Notes under the pieces: model-generated
Database searches by the model: none
Told to the model about the DNA's origin: nothing
Seen by the model: the letters and a program-made list of their open reading frames with translations, nothing else
Part shown: positions 46,400 through 57,415 of the stretch, one piece after another
Position numbering within the stretch: the stretch's first letter is position 1
Layout: each line of letters begins with the position of its first letter
Program-made: the position numbers and the translations under genes
Source of the DNA: Neoceratodus forsteri
Lineage: Eukaryota; Chordata; Ceratodontiformes; Ceratodontidae
Reading direction: 5' to 3'
Length of the DNA: 64,000 nt
Assembly (NCBI GenBank): GCA_016271365.2
Contig: JADMNL010000023.1
Location: 606,332,501 to 606,396,500, forward strand

Positions 46400-47350
46400 G
46401 TGTCCTCAGGGCCTTCCTACATCACCCAGGCAGGACTGTCCCTAGTGTCAGATGGGCTCTTTCCTTTATCCCAAACCCCAAAGGCTGGACTCTCCTTGGT
46501 GTCAACTAGGCTCCTTCCCTCATCCCACCACCTTCCAGGTCTGTCCCTAGTTGTGCAGTGGACCAGTTCCCTCATCTGAAGCCCATGGAGGACTGCCCCA
46601 GTGGTTCAGTTGGCACTTCCTCATCCCAACCCTATGCAAGACTGTCCTTGTTGCACACCAAGGACATTCCTGCATGGGGTTGGGATGAAAAAAGGCCACT
46701 GAGTACCAGGAAAAAGTCCTGCAAGGGATGTGAGATCCGGTAATGGGTCCATTGGACACCAGGAACAATCCTGCATGGGGTTAGGTGAGGGCAATGGAAG
46801 CCACAGACAGTCTTGACTGGGGCTGTGATAAAGGAAGGGTCACTGGATCCCAAGGGCAGTGGTACATGGGTCTCTGTCAAGGGTAGGGGTCCACTGGATA
46901 CCAGGGACAATCCGGCATTGGTCTGCAATGAGGAAGGTGCCTAGTGGACTTTCCAAATTCCAACTCCATGTAGAACTGTTCCTGGATTCCAGTGGGGCCT
47001 TTCTTTTATCCTAACCCCATGCAGGACTGTTTCTGGATTCCAGTGGGTCCTTTCCTTTATCCTAACCCTTGCAAGACTGTTCCAGGATTCTAGTGGGTCC
47101 TTTCCTTTGTTCTAACCCAATGCAGGACAGTACCTAGTGTCCATTGGATTCCTTTTCTCATCCTATCCAATACACAACTGTATCTGGTGTCCAATGGGCC
47201 CCTTCCTCATCCGTACTGATGCTGGGCTGTCCCTAGTGTCAAGTCAGCCACTTACATCATCCCAACCCCAACAGTTACTGAATTGTCCATTCGATCTAGT
47301 GGGCCCTTTTCTGCCTCCAACACCCATGCATAACAATCCCTAAGATCCAG
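46400..47350. repeat. About 51-bp minisatellite with an inverted internal block
   Basis: A degenerate unit starts 'gcaggactgt', continues 'ccctagtgtccagtggg' and 'cctttcctttatcc', and ends 'taaccccat'. Plus-oriented unit starts are near 46430, 46483, 46535, 46588 and 46636, and again near 46970, 47021, 47071 and 47122. Between about 46655 and 46930 the same unit runs in the opposite orientation ('cctgcatggggttgggatga', 'ggacaccaggaacaatcctg'). Unit length is 48-53 bp. Short open frames here arise from the repeat. Confidence 0.88.
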
Positions 47351-47536
47351 AGAATCTGCCCCATTCCCATCCACACTCCTTTGCTGTGACCCATTTCTCT
47401 TGCTTTTGGGCTCCACCTTCATTCCTGCATGCTTGCAGTGTTTTGTCTGACACAGGAATTGTTTGCAATGTTTTTCTAGCGTAATGAGGCCTTTGTGACC
47501 ATTTTGTGCTTGCAGTTTTTATCTGTGAAATGGACT

Positions 47537-48198
47537 GTTAAGAGCAGGTTCCTATTTCCCACCACCATCTCCCCTGAATATACATAAAAGCTTGTTTGGC
47601 CTCAGGTTGTCTGCAGTATAAATTTCTATTTATTTCTCCCAAATTTAAAAATCCATAGGATTGTATTTGGCTCCATAGAGTCAAAAGCCAAAAATAGTGC
47701 TGCTTCCATATTCCTGAGACAGGCCCCAGCTCGCACATTTGTGATATCAGTAACTGAAGAGCATGGGGAGGGCTCCATTGAGTAGCATAGGGATGGTTTT
47801 AAATGCATTTTATTACAATTTAGAGTTCCGACTATAACAAATCAAGGCCACCGCTTGACTTACAAAGACTCTGTTAGTCGGCGGTGGCCGTGATTGTTAT
47901 GATGGGGCTGTAGATGCAATAATGCATTAAACTATCCCTGTCTTACTGCCATGGAGTGCGCCCGTGGTCTTCATTTACTAACATCACAAAACATGCGGGC
48001 GGTCACAGGAATAAGGAAGCGGTTCGTTGGCTTTTTGGCTCTATAGAGCCAAATATGATCTTATGGATTTTTAAACTGACATAAATAAGTATTTTATAAA
48101 TTTATACTGTAGAGAGCCTGGGGCCAAGTAAGCTTTTATATATATTTGTGAAGTGGGGTGGGAGAAGTAGGAAAGTATGAAACTGCTCTTTAACACGG
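47537..48198. mobile_element. Large foldback element (about 330-bp arms)
   Basis: An inverted repeat centred near 47868. 'aagagcaggttcctatttcc' at the left end pairs with the right end, which reads inward 'aagagcagtttcatactttc'. 'cataaaagcttgtttggcct' pairs with 'aggccaagtaagctttta'-like sequence near 48125. 'tttggctccatagagtcaaa' pairs with 'tttggctctatagagccaaa'. The inner stem is 'aaggccaccgc' with 'gcggtggcc'. The loop is very short. No coding capacity. Confidence 0.85.
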
Positions 48199-48814
48199 AC
48201 AATTCCTCCTATGTGCAGCTACACCTTTACAAAATATTATCTGGTTTATCAAGGAAGACTACAGATTAACATGTTGACATTTCAAGAAACCACAATGCTC
48301 TTTTTGCCATCCAGACACTATTTATCATAAGATTAATGTGTCTAAAATATCTAATTTTACCAGATTATATGAACTTCAAACACTTTTTATGTCTTTCTAA
48401 AACCTTACTAGTGTAGTAGTAAAGCATAATTATTCCTCTGCTGCCCCTGTCCACTCCACAACCCTCTTAATCATTATTCTTTGTTATCATCTCCTATACT
48501 ACTTAGCACTTATGCACCCCAGGACTCTCATTTATCCCTTGTCTGTTCCTCCATCACCCTATTGCTACTGAAAGCCTGACTGACAACTCCTCCCTCACTT
48601 GTCTGCTCTTTGTAAATTACCAGTGTGTAACCCCAAGTTTGGGGTGAATAATTTATCTGCCTCATACTTGTGAATGTTTTGTAGCTGTCCTTGATGTGTT
48701 AGGGAACCTCTATTAGTGCAAGGTTCTTTTGAAGTGGAACCTTTGTAAACAAGCATCTTGCTCAAAGGTTTGTTTCTTAATCATGAAATAAAAATTAATA
48801 ATTATTTTTAATCC
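48199..48814. other. TENM1 intron, unassigned
   Basis: No gene or repeat family identified. A CT-rich stretch lies at 48430-48610. Confidence 0.4.
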
Positions 48815-49336
48815 TATGTCAGTGGCTCAGTACGTAGCACACTTGCCTCTAAGGCTGGAATATCAAAGGTTGTGGGTTCTTGCCTCACACTGGGAATGTG
48901 GGATAAATCCCAATACTGACACTGTAGATCGTCTTTTGTGAGGGCAGGTGCTGCACACCTGAGGTGCTGTCTTTGGATGAGACGTTAAACTGAGGTCCCA
49001 ACTGCCTGTTCTGGTGGTTGATCAGGTGGATATTAAAGATCCCATGGCACTTCTCGAAAAGAGTAGGGGTGCTTTATTTGAAGAAAATACAACAATCCAT
49101 AAATAGACATCAAATTATGTATATAAAAAACAAAAGAGCAGGAGAATTTCCCGGTGTCTGTTGAAATTTCCTCCATTCACTAAAATACTACCAACAGCTT
49201 AATCTGGTTCTGTAAATCAGTTTACATCTGTATCTTACCCCTCTCCCCAGGATGAGGCTGAAAATAAGCAGAATTGCTTAGTCCTCCTTTCCTGGTCAAC
49301 AAAACCAAGTAAATAGCTAACTAAATAAATAAATAA
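48815..49336 (+). mobile_element. tRNA-derived SINE carrying a short insertion, abutting a splice donor
   Basis: Head 'gtcagtggctcagtacgtag', body 'atactgacactgtag', 'ggatgagacgttaaactgag', 'aagatcccatggcact'. At the position where the 5.5 kb Tx1 LINE split the other copy, it is interrupted by about 61 bp (49076-49136). That insert is flanked by 'agtaggggtgcttt' and 'agcaggagaattt'. The 3' half then runs 'cccggtgtc', 'accaacagcttaatctggtt', 'ggctgaaaataagcag', 'cctggtcaac' and an AAATAAATAAAT tail ending near 49336. That is five bases from the GT donor of the TENM1 exon at 49342. Confidence 0.85.
49076..49136 (-). mobile_element. Probable 5'-truncated Tx1 LINE 3' end inside the SINE
   Basis: Its left boundary reads 'tttatttgaagaaaatacaa', close to the 3' boundary of the large LINE at 5694 'tttattgaaaaaaatcataa'. 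It lies on the same strand relative to the SINE and at the same SINE nucleotide. Only about 61 bp are present, so family identity rests on this short alignment and the flanking duplication. Confidence 0.55.
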
Positions 49337-49341
49337 TTTAC

Positions 49342-49637
49342 CTTTTCCAAGTAAGTATAGCTCCATATTTTGCCATCTGCCCAAGTTCTGGAAAGCATTC
49401 TTCCACTTTGGTCATATTCCAGTCTCTCAGACCAGGAGCCCCGCTGAATGCTGGTCACTAGTCCTGAAGGGGTGTAGGTGACATTAACCTCATTATACTT
49501 GCTGTTGGGTGACCAAAGAATAGGTCTGCCTGTTTGGTCATAAAGGATCTTAAGGGTGAATTTCGATGATCATCATATATCTTTCCCACTCTAGTCACAC
49601 CATCAAAATCTACAGATAAGAGGTTCCTGTTGTGAGC
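49342..49637 (-). CDS. TENM1: Teneurin-1 exon, one base short
   Basis: An internal exon of 296 bp on the minus strand. The acceptor is 'ttatcctcag' before 49637 and the donor 'gtaaat' after 49342. The first 25 codons read [20 protein letters not shown] then YDDHR. After a one-base loss near 49560 the frame moves, and the rest reads [59 protein letters not shown] and [10 protein letters not shown]. The phase-0 junction on to SVMLLLH in the next exon is exact. With the missing base the exon would be 297 bp, 99 codons and phase 0 at both ends, which supports a true one-base deletion or sequencing loss. It encodes YD repeats of the extracellular barrel. The donor is +3 A, +5 A and has AT-rich SINE tail directly behind it. 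Confidence 0.93.
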
Positions 49638-50319
49638 CTGAGGATAAACATATAACATAATGAGAACCAATCTATCATTAATCACAGGAATACTTATTTC
49701 TTTATGCTATATTCACAAGGTTGAACCTTTGCTAATTCATTATTCTGAGACTCTTTCTCTTTCTGTTGACCTGATTGCAACTCTCATCCTCCCAAAGCAC
49801 TTGTCTTATACCCAGCATTTGTACACTTTAGCTGCAGGTGCTTTGATAGTGGCACAGAGCTGTCAAACTTGGAGGACCAAATGAGCGAGAGTTAAAAAAT
49901 TGATTGTCCATTGAGCTACCTTTTGAGCTCTTTATTTTGAAAAAACAGTGTCTAAAACTGATGCAAAAAATTCAAATATGTCTATTATTTGAAATGAGTT
50001 CATCAACTGGTCAGGTGATGGGGCTATAGCTTCTGTATAAGTTTCCTGATGAGGTGGCCCTACTGAGGCTAGGCAGAGAGCTGCAGTGAGCTCCCATACC
50101 ATTCCTATGTACTGCCTGTAGTAGGGTGTGACAGCTCTGCTTTTTATTTCTACCTTGGGAAACTCTCTGAGGCAGTGCAAGTTTAAATCCTGACCCAGGT
50201 GATAGCATAGATTCAAACTCATAGGCGTCCTGCCTCAGTTGCTCAAGAGTGGCCACTAAGTGATTGGCCACTAAGGATAACTATGGCCACCAGGTGGTTG
50301 CAGCTACTTTGTGATCAAA
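49638..50319. other. TENM1 upstream intron, unassigned
   Basis: The region lies upstream of the most 5' TENM1 exon in the window. No further teneurin exon was found between here and 64000. The overlapping minus frames 49932-50271 show no known domain. Confidence 0.4.
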
Positions 50320-51130
50320 TGTGATGCAGAGTGGGGATCACAACCATTCAGGTGTTGTTGCCAAACAGACTGGAAACAGAAGTGGCTGGGGTTCAACGCA
50401 AAGAAGTGCAAAGTCATGCACTTGGGAGCAAGAAACCCAAGGAATCATTACTGATTATGGGGCCCAGTTATCCCCACAGAGGAGGAAAAAGATCTTGGGG
50501 TGATAATAACATGGCAAATGAACCATTCAATGCAGTACAGAAAGCGGCAGCTAAGGCTAATAAGATGCTGGGGTTGTGTGCCAGAGGAATCACGTCCAGG
50601 AGAGAGGAGTCATCCTGCCACTGTACAGATCATTGGTGCGCCGCACCTGGAGTACTGTGTCCAGTTCTGGTACCCTATTTAAAAAGATGTTAAATTGCTG
50701 GAGGATCCAACGCTGAGCAACCAGGATGATTCACGATATGGAGAATAAACCCTACGAGGAGATACTCAGGGAGCTTAACATGTACTCCTGGAGGAGCGAG
50801 GGATAGAGGGACACAACAGAAACCTTCAAATATATGAAAGGCATAAATGAAAATGGTACAGAGGAATGTTAAGTTTAAGGAGAGGGAGGAGGGACACTGG
50901 GGGCAGAATCTAAAGTTGGAGGGTGGTAGATTCAGAAGTGAATTGAGAAAGCACTATTTCATGGAAAGAGTGGTGACAGGGTGAAATGTACTGCCTGCAG
51001 AGGTGGTATCTCCAAAGATGGTGGGCAGTTTAAGAGGATGGGACCAAGTCAGGAGGAAGGTTGCCAGTGAGGCACTGGGGAGATGTAACAACTAGTATCG
51101 GCATGAAATTGATATAGGTGCATAGGTGTT
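50320..51130 (+). mobile_element. CR1-type LINE family A fragment
   Basis: Family-A landmarks: 'gcaaagtcatgcacttggga' (KVMHLG), 'aagatcttggggtgataata' (DLGVII), 'ctggagtactgtgtccagtt' (LEYCVQF), 'gagggacacaacagaaac' and 'tttcatggaaagagtggt'. The tail is diverged and lacks the 'tctatgttt' end. Inactive. Confidence 0.8.
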
Positions 51131-51139
51131 GGATTCAGG

Positions 51140-52625
51140 TCCAGTTAGCTACTAGAGCCATGTATGCAAATCCGAAATCAGCATGCTCTAACCTTTATAA
51201 TGCTTTACAAAGTAAAATTCACATTTCTACTAAGGGTGCTACGGTCTGTGCATGTACCAAACAAACAATCCAAACATGCTAGTGCACACACCCACATCCC
51301 CAACATGGTTTATATTTAAACTTTTAACTGCCAAACTTGGCTATACTTACTTTTACTCCGTGAAAGGAGAGGGTCCTCTTTTCAGACTGGAATTCCAATG
51401 TGAACAAGTAAAACCACCAGTCATCACGTGGGACCCATGGTTTGGTCCCTACTCTAGCTTTCCAACTTTCAAATGCCTACAGTGGCTAATAAAGTGCATT
51501 GCCTAATTGGCTCCTTTTATATTTTTAATTGTTATTTCATTTTGTTAACCAGATAGGTGCTGTAGTCACAGGAGAGACTATTTTCAGGCACCATCCGGGA
51601 GGTTACAAACAGTAAGACATTTTACATACAGCTTGGTGATACAAAATTGTCAAGTAGTATAAGGAAAACATAACAAAGTTACAGGTAACAAGAGAAAAGC
51701 AATGTATACAAAATTCATAAACAAATACAATCAAGTAATGAGCATATTCAGTTTAGATACACATAGGCATAAAATAAGCAAATTCATATGGTGGTAGCGG
51801 AGTTACAAACAGTTACACTCTAACAAAAATTAGTGCCAAAGTGGATAATAGCTTACGATTAAGAGAGGTAAAAACTAACGAGGGGTAGTGGGTGATCTAA
51901 GGGTTTAAAACAATAAAGTGCTCCCACCAAGGAATTTACACAGGTGTTAAAAGGAGCTTGCTATAAGAGTGCCACAACTCTCAAAACTTAAACAAATCCA
52001 AAATCAGCCTGATCTAACCTTTATAATGCTTCACACAATTGGTATTTTGTCTTGCTCACATTGGAATTCCATTCTGAAACTAAGAGGACCCTCTCCTTTC
52101 ATGGAGTAAACAGTAAGTATAGCCAAGTTTGGCAGTTAAAAGTTTAAATATAAACCATGTTGGGGTGTGAGTGCACTGGTATATTTGGATTGTTTGTTTG
52201 GTACATGCCACAGACCGGTAGCATCCCTTACTAGAAATGTGAATTCTACTTTGTGAAGCATTATAAAGGTTAGACCATGCTGATTTTGGATTTGTTTAAG
52301 TTTTGAGAGTTGTGGTACCTCCTTCTAGCATGCTCTCTTTTAACACCTGTATAAATTCCTTGGTGAGCACTTTATATAAAAAGCCAATTAGGCAATGCAC
52401 TTTATTAGTCACAGTAGGCATTTGAAAGTTGGAAAGCTAGAGTAGGAACCAAACTGTGGGTCCCACCATGACGATTGTGGTTTGGCTTGCTCACATTGGA
52501 ATTCAATTTGAAACTAAGAAGACCCTCTCCTTTCATGGAGTAAAAAGTAAGTATAGCCAAGTTTGGCAGGTAAGTGTTAAATATAAACCATGTTTGGGGT
52601 CAATGGTATGTTTGGATTGTTTGTT
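51140..52625. mobile_element. Foldback complex with an extra arm copy
   Basis: The segment 51170-51530 ('aaacaaacaatccaaacatg', 'gccaaacttggctatactta', 'ggagagggtcctctttt', 'caatgtgaacaag') occurs inverted at about 51990-52290 and again at about 52380-52625 ('tagtcacagtaggcatttga', 'accctctcctttcatggagt', 'taagtatagccaagtttggc'). The two right-hand copies run in the same direction, so the element has one left arm and two partial right arms. Interior 51540-51980 is unassigned, with a reversed SINE-type start ('tttgttaaccagataggtgc'). Confidence 0.72.
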
Positions 52626-52639
52626 TAGAGGCATATATG

Positions 52640-53375
52640 GTCCTGCCACTTTTAGTGGTCAATATTAAATTTTTTTCTCCCCAAGTGTAGGTCAAGCCTA
52701 TTTTAAAGGATATTAGATTACTGGCCTTTATTACCTTGGTCAGCAAAGCATTCCACACATTCACAACCCCTGGTAAACCATCTGCCTTTTTGGTAGTATA
52801 TCTTTCTCCACGTAACTGCCTTGAGTGTGACCTAGTCTGTATCTGTATCCTATCCCTCCATTGCAACCCTGCTGACTCCCATAAAATACCATTAAATAGG
52901 GCTTTAAAAACATAACACAGGTCAACCTGCGATAAGTCATTGAATATAACTTCAAAGATTGCAATCTTTCACGATAGTTATGATCTCGTTCACTCTGACT
53001 CGTTTGGTAAAATGTCTTTGAACCTGTTCTAATCTTTTCTCTGCACAGATTGCCTGTGTGGTACTGAAAGGGCACTGTACTGGTCTGACCAGAGATCTAT
53101 ACAAAGGAATCAGGACCTCGCTTTTCCTGCTTTTATGTTCCTGTGGATGTTACCTGCAATTTTATTTGCTTTTTCACCATTTCAAGTATGGTCATCAAAA
53201 CTTAGGTTGTTAGATATAATTACACCCAAGTCTCTTTCACGCTCCGTTGCTGCTATTGATTTATTATTTAGGATACATTGAGCTTGCATGTTTTGTTCCA
53301 AAGTGCATGACTTGGCATTTGCTTTCATTAAATCTAAGTTTGTGTGCTGATGCCCATTTTTCCAGTGAAGTAAGT
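52640..53375 (-). mobile_element. CR1/L2-type LINE ORF2 C-terminus (family B)
   Basis: Minus-strand frames 52600-52866 and 52761-53075 contain LINE ORF2 C-terminal motifs: a HTQGSYVEK segment, KADGLPGVVNVWNALL (the W-N-x-L motif preceding the C-terminus) and SFKIGLTYTWG. Further 5' at about 53200-53340 the minus strand reads 'aatgccaagtcatgcacttt' (KCQVMHF-like) and 'gagacttgggtgtaatta' (DLGVII). It differs in detail from family A. Inactive. Confidence 0.72.
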
Positions 53376-53569
53376 TGCGGGTAGGAGAGCAGGAGCAACT
53401 GTAGTGTAACAGACTGCTAGCTGCACACTCGAGCAGACTAGATAGACCATCAGGCCTGTATCTGCTGGCATTCTTTGCATGTTCTTACTCACTGGAAACA
53501 AGAGTGGCTCCAGAGGATCGGAGGAGGCTGATGTAGTTCTGCTACATGAAAGTAGTGGCAGAGGCATGC

Positions 53570-54865
53570 TGGCAACTTTAGGTCAGTCAGTCTTAGATTA
53601 GTTGTGGCAAAGCTAACAGACTCCCTTTTGAAGGAAAGGATAGCAGAGCATCTTGAATACAATGGCTACAAGACCCAAGGAAGCATGGACTCGGGGGTGT
53701 GGAGGTCATGTAAGACAAACCTGATGGATTTTGTTGACTGGGTGACCAGAAAAATAGATTGGGGCAGAAGACATGGACTATTTAGACTTTAGAGGTCTTT
53801 GGCACCATACCACACAGAAGGCTCATTAGGAAACTGAGCAGTGGGTCCTAAGGTGATAAATTGGGTATGAAACTGGTTGATGGATAAGCAACACAAAGTG
53901 GAAGTAAACGGAATTCACTCAGGGAAGAGAGACAGTGACCAGCAGAGTACATCAGAGCTCAGTACTTGGTCCAGACCTCTTTAACGTCTTTATAGATGAC
54001 ATCGATAGAGATGGAAGGAAGATATGTCTGTTTACAGATGACAGCAAAATCTGCAATAGAATTGGACACTCCAGGGGTAGAGAATGTAAAGAGACCCTGA
54101 AAAACCTCACCTAGTGGTCAAGGGTATGGCAGCTGGGCTTCAATACTAAAAGTACAAAAATCATGTACCTAGGGCACAGAAACTCAGAGACAGAGTATAA
54201 TATGAAGGAGAGTATTGATGGTCACCAAACAGGAAAGAGACCTGGAAGTAATCATATCTGATGACCTCAAGGTGGCAAGGTGGTGCAACAAGGCAGTAGT
54301 TATGGCCAGTGGGATGCTAGGCTGCATAGGGAGCAGTATCACCAGCAGAATGAGGAGATGGTGCTAGCACTGTATAAATCATTGATGCAACTCATCTGGA
54401 GTACTGTGTCCAGTTCTGGAGACCACATCTCAAGAAATACATAGACAGGGTAGAGGCTGTTTAAAAGTGGACAACTAAAATTTCAGGGATTTGATAGAGA
54501 CCTATAAATATCTCATGGGTCAGAACAAAGTACAGGACAGAAGTACTGTATTTTCAAGCAGAGAAGGTGCACAAGAACAAGGGGCATCGCTGAAGCTGGA
54601 AGGGGAACATTTAGGAGGGATGTGAGGAAGTACTTCTTGACTGAAAGAGTGATGGGTGCCTGGAACAGTCTTCCAGCAGAGGTAGTGGGGTGAAAACTGT
54701 GGTGGACTTCAAGCATACATGGGATAGGCACAAGAGAATCCTAGTTGGGAAAAAGGGAGGGAGGATAGCCAGAGATCAGGTAGTGTCAGCGACAGAAGTA
54801 ATTAGCAGACAAGGTGGGCCAAGTGCTCCTTATCTGCTGAAAATTCTAGGTATCCATGTTTCTGC
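53570..54865 (+). mobile_element. CR1-type LINE family A, RT to 3' end
   Basis: Motif A region near 53775 ('gactatttagactttaga', DYLDF), motif B near 53945 ('agagtacatcagagctcagt'), and motif C 'ctgtttacagatgacagc' (LFTDDS, the first catalytic position Thr instead of Ala) near 54030. Next come 'ctggagtactgtgtccagtt', 'gggtgcctggaacagtcttc' and the terminal UTR 'gcagacaaggtgggcc' with 'tccttatctgctga'. Inactive. Confidence 0.85.
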
Positions 54866-54869
54866 TGAC

Positions 54870-57014
54870 ACTGATCAGAGAAGGGTTACCAATCCAGTGA
54901 CCTGCAGGGCCATTTCCATAGTATGTGACCAACACAGACCCCTGTCACAGAGTTTTGAAACCTCATGCCTGAAGAACTGTTATAGGTAGGTGGTGGGGTA
55001 GTCACAAATCTGTGACAAGGCTGGGGACATCCAGTGGGAAAAAGGATACAGAGGAAGCAAACTAGTTGGACCATGTCACAAGGGACCTGAGGGAAGAGAA
55101 GGGCTTCCAATGGACACCAGGGGTGCGTATTACTGGGGTGGAGTGGCCACCAGACCACCAGGGACCAGATGGCAAAATGGAGATAGATATTTGGAACAGC
55201 AACCCAGCAACAGGCCTGGAAGTGCAGGGGTGAGTGGGAGAAACCTTCAGTTGCACAGGGGTCACCATGGTATTGCTGCTTGGAATAGTGGCACATGACT
55301 GGGTTATGTAATTCAATAACTCAACAACTCCATGGGAGTCTCACACCAATGCGTTAGCAGAGGCAAACTCAGTTTCTTCTCATTAACATCTGGCAAGCAC
55401 AGCTGCACTGCACCATAGTTCCAAGGACACATCCTCTCCATTGTGACTAAGGACAAGTTTTGTGTACAGCTGCAAGGGGGTGCAGTCCAATCATACACCT
55501 GTTTGTCCTTTCCCTCCTATTTTGTGCCACCTTCCTTTTGACTGAAAATGGGGCTAACGGTTTCTGAATGTGGCAGGCTGATCACATTTGTATATTCAAA
55601 CTGCACAGCGTGTCTGTTATTACATTGTCAATATATCAGCTGGTAGTGCTCTTGGCACTGGGACTTACCTGAGACTTAGACCCCAAGCTTTCATTTCAGT
55701 GCTGTGGTGGACTGCACTGCTACACTGCTGGAGATTTTGTTAATCAGGTAAGATAGTAAACAGAGGTCCTTCCTTGCTAACTTTCTCTGCTGGTTGTCCA
55801 GTGGAAGTCATAGATATCAGTGCCCTTTCAAAGGAGCTAAACATCACCACCATATATTGGCCAACATTCCCTCCTCAGTAGTACAGGCCCAGTGCTCCAG
55901 TACAATTTTCCACAAATCGATGTAGTACGTTATTAACCACCTAGGGCTGCTACAGCTTCTTGTATGCAGTTGCTGCATGCACTACCAGTCTTGGATTTTA
56001 ATGACTTGCTTTGTAATGTACAGTTTTATGTATTAAACATGTCACGTAAAAGTTAGGGCTGCTAATATATCTCAACTGCTGTCTTGTGACCAGTCATAGT
56101 AAATGCTCATTTAATTAACAAGTAACCTTCCAAGGCAGGATCTGAACTCAGCCCCTTAGAATCAAATACACACTTTTTACCTGGTGAGCTAAAAGGATGA
56201 CTCCACCAAGTTTAGTAAGTAGGAAATGTTGCATGTACTCAGCCATGTCCATTGTATTCCCAATCGTGTCAGAACATGGGGAGAAGGGGGGTGCTAAAGT
56301 TTGAAAGGACACAGGGTAAAAAGGTAGTTTGTGCAAGTAAAGGGGCACTTGAATGCTCTTGGGCAAAAGCAAGGTGCTACAGACCCCTGCACCTATGATA
56401 TTCCTCCCCACCACATAGCAGCTCATCCTTCAGCTCAGTTCCCTGTTAGCTGGGGCACCCTCTGACAGGATTCAGATAGGGACCAGGATTTAAAACATGG
56501 TTTGGCACCACTGTAATGTGACATTTAGGGCTACTGTAGAAGATACTCCATCTTGGTTAGCAATTATTCAGCAGAGATACAGTTCAAGATGCTTTCATTT
56601 TTGATCTTTCCACTAGAAAGTGACACTGCAAAAGGAAAGTACGAGAGCTAAAGGGTTACATGTTTTCTGCTGCTAGAGCACTACCTTTTTAAATGTTTAT
56701 TTAATCAATGAAAAATCACTAGGTCTTTTCTCAATCAATCTTGGTGAAACACCCTTAAAGCACCAGCAGTTACATAGTATCATCATAATTTAAAGCTGGA
56801 AGAGACTCTTGATTGATCTGCTTTGTCTCCTAATTCATAAGCAGGAGTTAATAAGTATGTTGTTCAAACAGATTCCTATTTATAGGGATGGCCCATACAA
56901 TGCACTGCCTATGTTGTCCTGTTATTCCCATAGTAGTCAGACATTTGTCCAGGATCATGTTGAAGGCCTGTACTATTGCAATATGCACTGTCTCTATTTG
57001 TGGGCTGTTTCATA
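54870..57014. other. Unassigned sequence with a possible tRNA-SINE remnant
   Basis: No exon or clear repeat. At about 56120-56200 the minus strand reads 'ctcaccaggtaaaaagtg' then 'gctgagttcagatcctg', resembling the A-box and B-box of a decayed tRNA-SINE. At 56795-56820 'aaagctggaagagactcttg' resembles the 3' region of an amniote-style CR1/LTR repeat, but the match is weak. Confidence 0.4.
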
Positions 57015-57415
57015 GGTTCATAAGGCAAGGCAGGTAGAGTTCCATAGGTGAGCAAGGTGTGGTGGAGTTCCATAGGTGAACAAGGAGCAGGTGGGAAGCC
57101 TCTTCAGAGGAGGAAAACACAAGGACAAGGGGGCATGCAGTGAAGCTAGAGGGGGAATACTTTCACAGAAAGGGTACTGAATGCCTGGAACAGCCTGCCG
57201 GAAGAGGTGGTGGGGGCACAATAGTGCAGAGTTTCAAGAATGTATGGGATAGGTGCACAGGTATAATAAGTAGAGGAAAGAGAGGCAGGAATGATGATGG
57301 TGACCAAATAGGGTCCCAGGTGTCAGAATATGCAGGCAAAATAGGGCAGACTAGGACAGACTGGATGGACCTACCAATCTTTTCTGTCCATAAATTCTAT
57401 GTTTCTATGTTTCAT
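57015..57415 (+). mobile_element. CR1-type LINE family A 3' end
   Basis: 'aagggtactgaatgcctgga', 'gaagaggtggtggggg', 'cagactggatggacctacca' and 'tctatgtttctatgttt' at 57400 are the standard family-A ending. Only the last about 400 bp are preserved. Confidence 0.85.

Noticed and set aside
46340..47350. CRISPR-like array
   Set aside because: The repeat is a contiguous degenerate 51-bp minisatellite without unique spacers, in vertebrate DNA and with an inverted block.
57015..57221. Small plus/minus frames as exons
   Set aside because: They coincide with the 3' end of a CR1-type LINE.
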